54,480 nucleotides of DNA, from the NCBI GenBank assembly GCA_025459175.1, contig JALORC010000061.1:1-54480 (forward strand), read 5' to 3'. The stretch comes from Planctomycetota bacterium. Its GTDB lineage: Bacteria > Planctomycetota > UBA1135 > UBA2386. Shown one piece after another: positions 48,765 to 54,480 of this stretch (position 1 is its first letter; the number at the start of each line of letters is the position of its first letter). The position numbers and the translations under genes are program-made. The notes beneath the pieces were generated by a model. It had not been told where the DNA came from, did no database searches, and worked only from the letters and a program-made list of their open reading frames with translations.

Positions 48765-48778
48765 TTGAACGCGTTCAA
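48765..48778. promoter_or_regulatory. Perfect 14-bp palindrome, possible operator
   Basis: TTGAACGCGTTCAA is a perfect palindrome in a locally AT-richer stretch, 42 bases before the start of the membrane-protein gene at 48820 and on the other side of a GTG-rich gap from the gene at 48317-48628. It could be an operator for a dimeric repressor acting on either gene. Nothing in the window identifies the regulator. Confidence 0.4.
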
Positions 48779-48819
48779 CTAAGGTTGTGGGTATTGGCCA
48801 GGAAGCGCTCTCGAATCCC

Positions 48820-49302
48820 ATGCGACCACTCTCGCTGCCCGATCCTCTTCGCCTGTTCGCCGTCGTGGTCGCCGCGGTCGCGGTGCCGCTGCTCTGGTCG
48901 GCCTGGAACGACTGGCCATCGATCGGTGGGGGTGCTCCGGGGCCCACGCAGCAGGCCATGCGGCTGGTTGTGCTGTCGGCGGTGCACTGGGGAGTCGTCG
49001 CCGTGTGGTTGCTGCGGGGTCGCTGTCGGCGGCCGTTGAGGAGTGCGCTGATGAGTGCGCTGGTGGTGGGGCTGCTGTCACCCATGGTGTGCTCGCTGCT
49101 CTGCATCGTGGCGGGGGTGCTGTTGCTGCCGATCGAGCTGGTGATGGGCGGCCACATCAGCACGCTGGTGCTCGGGTGCGCGGGGCCCGTGGCGTGTGTC
49201 GCCGCGCCGCTGCTGTTCTTCCCGGTCGGTCTCGCGATGGGGGCGCTGGTGTGGGGGATCACGACGGTCGGTGTCCGCGAGCCCGTGCCGATCAACGCGT
49301 AG
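48820..49302 (+). CDS. Four-helix membrane protein
   Basis: This 160-residue protein begins MRPLSLPDPLRLFAVVVAAV. Hydrophobic helices lie at about 11-29, 48-66, 76-101 and 115-147. Short basic loops (RGRCRRPLR) suggest N-in topology. No family is recognised. A palindrome upstream may regulate it. Upstream in-frame start 48787 would add 11 residues but has no better context. Confidence 0.65.
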   Translation: MRPLSLPDPLRLFAVVVAAVAVPLLWSAWNDWPSIGGGAPGPTQQAMRLVVLSAVHWGVVAVWLLRGRCRRPLRSALMSALVVGLLSPMVCSLLCIVAGVLLLPIELVMGGHISTLVLGCAGPVACVAAPLLFFPVGLAMGALVWGITTVGVREPVPINA

Positions 49303-49309
49303 CGGGGAA

Positions 49310-49555
49310 GTGGTGGTGGGAGAGGGGCGGGGGCGCGACTCGTCGGCTTGCCGCGGCGCGACCCGGGGGGCGATCCTGGCCGCGATCGACGTTGCCGGCG
49401 AAGAGGACATCGGCCGGGATCAGCTCGCCACGTGGAAGGGCATCGCGACTGCCATCAAGGAAGGTGGCACCACGATCGAGCGTGGTGCCGCGCCGCAGGC
49501 TCGAACACCGGCTGCCGCTCTCGTGCGCGCCGCCGGTCGTGCCAGCTCGGCGTAG
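49310..49555 (+). pseudogene. Short ORF, probable gene fragment
   Basis: An 81-codon frame from GTG 49310 has a G-rich, poor start. It then has a well-formed segment 'AILAAIDVAGEEDIGRDQLATWKGIATAIKEGGTTIE' with helix-like spacing and acidic clusters. The last 25 residues are again low-complexity. It looks like the middle of a longer soluble protein, perhaps related to a phage or recombination protein, but I cannot name the family. No start signal or partner frame extends it. I treat it as a remnant. Confidence 0.35.
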
Positions 49556-49896
49556 TTTCCGGACACGACGGGGTTGGTGCTGGCGAGGGCACACCGGCAT
49601 GGTTGGCGATCCCGGGCCCCCGGCGTGCCAGCGCGTCATGTGGGTGCGCAACCGGTCAGGTTCCCCTGTTTGCAACGAAGGCCCGCAACCGACCTGAGGA
49701 AGCGGTCGCGAAAATTCCCGACTTCGGTGACGTGATTCGTGGTCGGCGGAAGGAGTCTTGCCTTCACGATGTACAGCCCCCGAACTGCCTTGCCGAGAAT
49801 CGGCTATCAAGGAGGCATCGTCGGCTCTGGTTCTTGTTGTGTACAGGCCCCTGCGGCAGATGCTCCAAGTAGGAGTGTTGGCGATCTTGAACGAAT
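49556..49896. other. Upstream region of the sigma-factor operon
   Basis: About 340 bases that become less GC-rich toward the sigma-factor gene. A possible 43-codon ORF (ATG 49769, stop overlapping the sigma start as ATGA, with AAGGAG 13 bases before the ATG) encodes a Gly/Ser/Cys-rich peptide with 'IGYQGGIVGSGSCC'. I am not confident that it is real. The sequence TGTACAG(G)CCCC occurs twice, at about 49770 and 49840. The operon promoter must lie here, but no ECF-type AAC/CGT pair is obvious. Confidence 0.4.
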
Positions 49897-50463
49897 ATGA
49901 CCATGTCGCCATCGACGAGTGATCTCGAGCTATGGAGGCGCGCCGCAACTGGGGATCCTGCGTCGGTGGATGCGGTGATGCAGCTGGCAGACGAGATCGT
50001 GCGAGCACGGTGTCGCAGCTTCTCGATCGACGACGTCGAGGAGCTTGCAAGTCGACTCAAGGAGGTCGTGATGAAGCGGCTGCACAACAAGGAAGTCGAC
50101 GTCGTGCGCACGAGCCTGCGTGGCTGGCTGGGCTCCTGGCTCTGTGCCGTTCGCAAGGATCTGCTCCACGATCGGCGCAAGCATCGACTGGTGGTGCTCG
50201 ACGAGCATGTCGCTGGTCCTGGGCCAGCTCCGATTCACGGAGCGGAGGTCGGCGAGATGCGATTGGCCTTGGACGAGTGCCTCGGCAAGTTGCCGGAAAA
50301 GCACCGTGCAGCAGTTCTTGCAAGGCATGGTCAGATGCTGTCGATTGCGGCGTCGGCTACCAGCCTGGGCGATTGCAATCCGACGACCCAGCGTGTCTGG
50401 ACCCTTCGCGGTCTGAACTCACTCCGCGATTGCATGAAGAGTCGAGGGTACGCAGTTGCCTGA
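49897..50463 (+). CDS. ECF-type sigma factor
   Basis: This 188-residue protein has an N-terminal helical region ('LELWRRAATGDPASVDAVMQLADEIVRARCR') in the place of sigma region 2. The C-terminal region 4 helix-turn-helix is 'ALDECLGKLPEKHRAAVLARHGQMLSIAASATSLGDCNPTTQRVWTLRGLNSLRDCM'. Length and order fit the ECF group, though region 2 is unusually divergent. Its stop overlaps the TTG start of the anti-sigma gene by eight bases. It probably directs transcription of this operon and unknown targets. Confidence 0.8.
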   Translation: MTMSPSTSDLELWRRAATGDPASVDAVMQLADEIVRARCRSFSIDDVEELASRLKEVVMKRLHNKEVDVVRTSLRGWLGSWLCAVRKDLLHDRRKHRLVVLDEHVAGPGPAPIHGAEVGEMRLALDECLGKLPEKHRAAVLARHGQMLSIAASATSLGDCNPTTQRVWTLRGLNSLRDCMKSRGYAVA

Positions 50464-51247
50464 TTCTCAACTTGAACCCGCGGATGAAGCACTGATCGTC
50501 GCCTATGTCGACGATGATCTCTCGCCCGAGGAGCTGGCACAGTTCGAGGCCAGGCTGGCTACGGAGCCCGCACTCGAGGCAGCTCTGCACAAGTTTCTGG
50601 ATGCCGACGAGTTCGGCTGGCAGCTCGGGCAGCGTGGTCTGCTGCGTCCCGCCGGGCAGCCGCCGCGTCGGTGGCAGATCGGTCCCTGGCTTGCGCTGGC
50701 TGCGGCTGCGGTGGTGGCTGCTGCCTTGCTGTGGCGGCCGGATCCCCAGCCGCTCGCGGTCATCCAGGTGGCCCACCTCGAGCGGGGCACGACTCGCGGC
50801 GACTCCGACCCCAGCCTCAAGTTCGGTGTGCGCGTTCGGGTCAGTCGATCGTGTCACGTGCTCGTGCTGACGGTGTGCTCGCTCGATGTTGAGGTTCGGT
50901 ATCCGCCAGAGCCCGATCCCTTCGGCGGCGACAGGTCGGACTGGCCGAAATCCCCGTTTTCCGCGGGGCAAGACGTGCTGCTGCCGCCGGGCGAGCGAGA
51001 GTCGCTGCTGGTCATCTCCGATCGAGGGCTGGTCGTCATCTGCGCCAAGGTTGACGGGGCATTCGATCCAGCTGCGATCAAGCAGTTGCGCAACGACCTC
51101 AGAGGCGTCAGCGCCGGGCTGAGTGAGAGCCTGCGGTTGCCGGCTGGGCATCCCGACCGGGTGGCGCATGTCGGACGTGTCGAGGCAGTAGCTCGGCGTG
51201 GGCGGCCGGGTTGGCAGGTGTCGAGTGAGGAGATCGTCCCGCAGTAG
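50456..51247 (+). CDS. Membrane anti-sigma factor
   Basis: This 263-residue protein is read from TTG 50456. The N-terminal cytoplasmic part 'ALIVAYVDDDLSPEELAQFEARLATEPALEAALHKFL' is the anti-sigma helical hairpin type, without the Cys/His zinc motif. One transmembrane helix lies at about 78-95 ('IGPWLALAAAAVVAAALLW'). A periplasmic beta-rich domain follows ('RVRVSRSCHVLVLTVCSLDVEVRYPPEPD', two Cys). It overlaps the sigma-factor gene and is followed by the TPR-CHAT gene. It should hold the sigma factor at the membrane until the periplasmic part is cut or changed. Confidence 0.8.
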   Translation: MPDSQLEPADEALIVAYVDDDLSPEELAQFEARLATEPALEAALHKFLDADEFGWQLGQRGLLRPAGQPPRRWQIGPWLALAAAAVVAAALLWRPDPQPLAVIQVAHLERGTTRGDSDPSLKFGVRVRVSRSCHVLVLTVCSLDVEVRYPPEPDPFGGDRSDWPKSPFSAGQDVLLPPGERESLLVISDRGLVVICAKVDGAFDPAAIKQLRNDLRGVSAGLSESLRLPAGHPDRVAHVGRVEAVARRGRPGWQVSSEEIVPQ

Positions 51248-51391
51248 GTGTCGTCCCTTTGTGGCGGGGCCGGGCTTCACATGTCCTGTACCGATGATCG
51301 TGGTCGTAGATGCAGCATACGCGTCGCGCGAGGGTCGCGAGCTGTCTCCCACAAGTGTGCGGTCGCAGTGCGCCCGCGAGGGTAGTCCGTC

Positions 51392-54300
51392 ATGAAGAAC
51401 AGTGAATCGCCATCGTGGCTGCGAGTTTCGGCAGCGTGGGTTGTCATGCCCCTTGTCTGGGTCGCCACCTTGGCGGCGCTGGCTCCTGCAGCGCCGGCAC
51501 AGGAAGTGCCCCGACCAGCGGTCGCGCAGATCGAGGAGCTTGTCGCGAAAGCGGAGGCGTCGCTGAAAGCTGGCGACCAGGCGGGGGCGCGCGCGGCCTG
51601 TAAGGAGGCGCTCGCGTTGGCGGACCTGGACAAGGCGACTCCGGAGTGGCAGGCGGCTGCGGATGGGGTGCTGTTGCGGTTAGCGTGGGTGGCGTATCAA
51701 GCCGGTGACCTTCATGTTGCGCACGCCGCATTGCAAGCGGTTCACCGGCACCGGCAGGCGACGCTGCCGGATGACCACCCCGACCTGCAGGCTGCGCGCA
51801 ACAACCTGGCCTCAACCAAGTTTGCGCTGGGCGACCTGCGAGGCGCGCTGGCGCTGGAGGAGCAGGTGCTGGCGGTGTGCTCGGCGACGCTGCCGGACAC
51901 CCATCCCGACCTGCAGACGGCGCGCGGCAACCTGGCCTTGACCAAGCGTGCGCTGGGCGACCTGCTAGGCGCGTTGGCGCTGCAGGAGCAGGTGCTGGCG
52001 GTGTGCTCGGCGACGTTGCCGGACACCCACCCTGACCTGCAGAGTGCGCGCCTCAGCCTGGCCAACACGAAGCGTTCGCTGGGCGACCTGCCGGGCGCGC
52101 TGGCGCTGGAGGAGCAGGTGCTGGCGGTGCGCTCGGCGACGCTGCCAGACACCCACCCCGACCTGCAGACGGCGCGCGGCAACCTGGCCGCGACCAAGTT
52201 CAAGCTGGGCGACCTGCGAGGCGCGCTGGCGCTGCAGGAGCAGGTGCTTGCGGTGTGCTCGGCGACGCTGCCGGATACCCACCCCGACTTGCAGGCAGCG
52301 CGCGGCAACCTGGCCGTGACCAAGTCTGCGCTGGGCGACCTGCGGGGCGCGCTGGTGCTGAGGGAGCAGGTGCTGGCGGTGTGCTCGGCGACGCTGCCGG
52401 ACACCCACCCCGACCTGCAGGCGGCGCGCCGCAGTCTGGCCAACACGAAGTTCGCGCTCGGCGACCTGCGGGGCGCGCTGGCGCTGGAGGAGCAGGTGCT
52501 GGCGGTGTGCTCGGCGACGCTGCCGGACACCCACCCCGACCTGCAGACGGCGCGCGGCAACCTAGCCGAGACCAAGTATGCGCTGGGCGACCTGCGAGGC
52601 GCGCTGGCGCTGTAGGAGCAGGTGCTGGCGGTGTGCTCGGCGACGCTGCCGGACACCCACCCTGACCTGCAGGCGGCGCGCCACAACTTGGCCAACACCA
52701 AGTTTGATCTAGGCGACCTGCCGGGCGCGCTGGCGCTTAGGGAGCGGGTGCTGGCGGTGCGCTCGGCGACGCTGCCGGACACCCACCCCGACCTGCAGGC
52801 GGCGCGCGGCAGCCTGGCCAACACGAAGTTTGCGCTGGGCGACCTGCCGGGCGCGCTGGCGCTGCTGGAGCAGGTGCTGGGGGTGTGCTCGACGATGCTG
52901 CCGGACACCCACCCTGACATGCAGATTGTGCGCCTCAGCCTGGCCAACGCGAAGCGTTCGCTGGGCGACCTGCAGGGCGCGCTGGCGCTGGAGGAGCAGG
53001 TGCTGGCGTTGTGCTCGGCGACGCTGCCGGACACCCACCCCGACCTGCAGACGGCGCGTGGCAACCTGGCCGCGACCAAGTTTGCGCTGGGCGACCTGCG
53101 AGGCGCGCTGGCGCTGCAGGAGCAGGCGCTGGCGCTGCGCTCGGCGACGCTGCCGGACACCCACCCCGACCTGCAGGGGGCGCGCCACAACCTAGCTTTG
53201 ACCAAGTTTGCGCTGGGCGACCTGCGAGGCGCGCTGGCGCTGCAGGAGCAGGTGCTGGCGTTGCGCTCGGCGACGCTGCCGGACACCCACCCCGACCTGC
53301 AGGCGTCGCGCAGCAACCTAGCCTTGACCAACTATGCGCTGGGCGACTTGGCTGCTGCTGCGCAGCTGCACCGCGAAGGGGTGTCCGGTGCAGTGGGCCG
53401 ATTGTCGGCCCAAATAGCCTCGCTTCGAGACATCGTGGAGGTCGCAAAAGCGGCCGCAGGGCCACTCTCACACATCGCCAGCCTGCTCGACCTTGGACCC
53501 GCGCTTTCCGCGGAGGTCGCCGCGGCCCTCCGCATCGACGGTCTCTACTTGCTCGAAGCGACGCGCAGTGCCCCTGTTCACCTCTCGCGCCTGCGGCAAC
53601 GCATCCGTACTCAACACCCCGAGGCCTCTGCCCGTCTTCTGCCGCAGCTCGGGTTGGCGAACCGTCGTCTGGAGGAGGCTGTTGGTCTGCTCAAAGACGG
53701 CCGTCTCGACCCCGATGGCAAGCGGGTCTCGCGCGAAGATGCGATCCTCGAGGCGATCAACTCCAAGGAGCGGCTCGAGCGCGAATGGCTGGCGCTGATC
53801 CCACCGGACGCGCGCACCAGTCCCGACGCGGCGACTCTGGCCAAGGCCTTGGCGCCTGGCGAAGTGGCGATCTCGTTCTGCACCTACACGCGCTGGACGA
53901 ACGACCGTGACAAGCCGTGGGTCAGTACATCGCAATCCCGCTACGGGGCCTTCGTGCTCACGTCGTCCGGCGAAGTCTCCTGGCACTCGCTTGCACCCTC
54001 GGCCGAAGTAGACGCCCTCGTCGCGGACATCCGCCAACTGATCACCGCTTCCCGGCCGGCGTCGGTCATTGCCTCACGCCTCAGCGATCTGCGCAAGCTC
54101 CTCCTCGATCCGGTCCTTGCCGCCATTCCTTCGGGCACCAGGTCGCTGGTCCTCTCGCTTACCGACGGGATGCACCTTCTGCCGCTGGACGACATCCCCC
54201 TCGCGCCCGGCAAGCTGCTCGGCGACGCCTTCTCGGTGCGGTCGGTCTGGTCGCTGCGCGCTCTACTCGAAGCACCGGGCGCTCCCTCTGCGGAGCCGGC

Positions 54301-54480
54301 GGCCCTGGTGGTCGGTTGCCCCGACTACGACGCGAAGTCGGCGGGACTATCGCCCAAGCCGGCCGAGGCGGTCGCCCCGGTCGCCCGAGCCGACGCCCGC
54401 GCGGTCGATGCGACGAAGGAGAAGGACCATCGTTCCGTACTCAATGTGTTCACCCCGCTAATCCACACCAAGCGCGAAGC
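51392..54480 (+). pseudogene. Exported TPR-CHAT protein gene with in-frame TAG, 3' end outside window
   Basis: From ATG 51392 the frame runs to the window edge (1029 codons) apart from one TAG at 52613-52615 (codon 408), which replaces a GAG found in sister repeats. A signal peptide (about residues 8-36, ending APAQ) precedes an N-terminal helical segment. Thirteen 42-residue TPR units follow (about residues 124-669). A helical linker and the start of a CHAT caspase-like domain ('LSLTDGMHLLPLDDIPLAPGKLLGD') complete the visible part. The catalytic His/Cys region lies beyond the window. As given, the CHAT part is lost unless the TAG is suppressed, repaired by repeat recombination, or a sequence error. 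Confidence 0.8.
51761..53398 (+). repeat. Thirteen tandem 126-bp coding repeats (TPR units)
   Basis: The sequence ACGCTGCCGG recurs at exact 126-base steps from 51761 to 53273 (one unit has CCAGA), giving 13 units with no insertion or deletion. Each encodes a 42-residue TPR of the form LPDTHPDLQ.AR.NLA.TK.ALGDL.GALALEEQVLAV. Units are about 90% identical in DNA, so unequal recombination and gene conversion are likely. Only the first unit differs clearly (DDHPD). Confidence 0.93.

Noticed and set aside
51761..53398. Could the 126-base repeats be a CRISPR array or intergenic satellite?
   Set aside because: They are fully coding, without spacers, and translate to clean 42-residue TPR units.

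Overview
The window is 54.5 kb of very GC-rich bacterial DNA with almost no AT-rich promoters or strong Shine-Dalgarno sites. I infer a planctomycete, probably from a poorly studied lineage. The grounds are many secreted proteins with short 'LL..AQ'-type signal peptides, an ECF sigma factor / anti-sigma factor / TPR-CHAT locus, an mcsA-mcsB-clpC protein-arginine phosphorylation cluster, an archaeal-type class I aldolase, and many lineage-specific secreted hydrolases. No rRNA, phage or CRISPR array is visible. The one tRNA is tRNA-Ser(GCT). Names rest on motifs read by eye, with no database search.

Layout. (1) 1-5 kb, minus strand: a Ras/Rab-like GTPase with two coiled-coil proteins and a longin/roadblock-like membrane protein (cut by the window edge), next to a histidine kinase and NarL-type regulator. 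(2) 5.1-9.9 kb: methyltransferase, enoyl-CoA hydratase family protein, DUF2490 outer-membrane protein and Tex. (3) 10.15-13.0 kb: a run of small one-gene units, each ending in an integron-type attC recombination site with no integrase in the window, that is, a cassette cluster lacking an integrase (CALIN). One ORF reads straight through an attC into the next cassette gene. (4) 13.0-22.3 kb: about fifteen more small plus-strand genes, mostly membrane or unknown proteins, with degenerate attC-like repeats at the left end, one frameshifted gene and one deletion scar. I read this as an older, decayed continuation of the accessory block. (5) 22.4-39.8 kb: secreted beta-helix protein, SLC13 permease, four-PAS hybrid kinase, HEAT-vWA protein, CAP-domain protein, class I fructose-bisphosphate aldolase, C45 acyltransferase, a HExxH gluzincin and small membrane proteins. 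(6) 39.7-47.2 kb, minus strand: lipoprotein, murD, mcsA, mcsB, clpC and dprA. The clpC copy carries an internal deletion that removes the second Walker A motif and shifts the frame. (7) 47.3-49.9 kb: tRNA-Ser and small proteins. (8) 49.9 kb to the end: ECF sigma factor, membrane anti-sigma factor, and an exported TPR-CHAT protein with thirteen 126-bp repeats and an in-frame TAG.

How the parts may work together. The GTPase module looks like a prokaryotic longin/roadblock-regulated switch. McsA/McsB/ClpC would form an arginine-phosphorylation protein quality-control branch, now damaged in this sequence. The sigma/anti-sigma/TPR-CHAT locus suggests envelope signalling in which a periplasmic caspase-like protease may act on the anti-sigma factor. 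The cassette block is a mobile reservoir of small genes.
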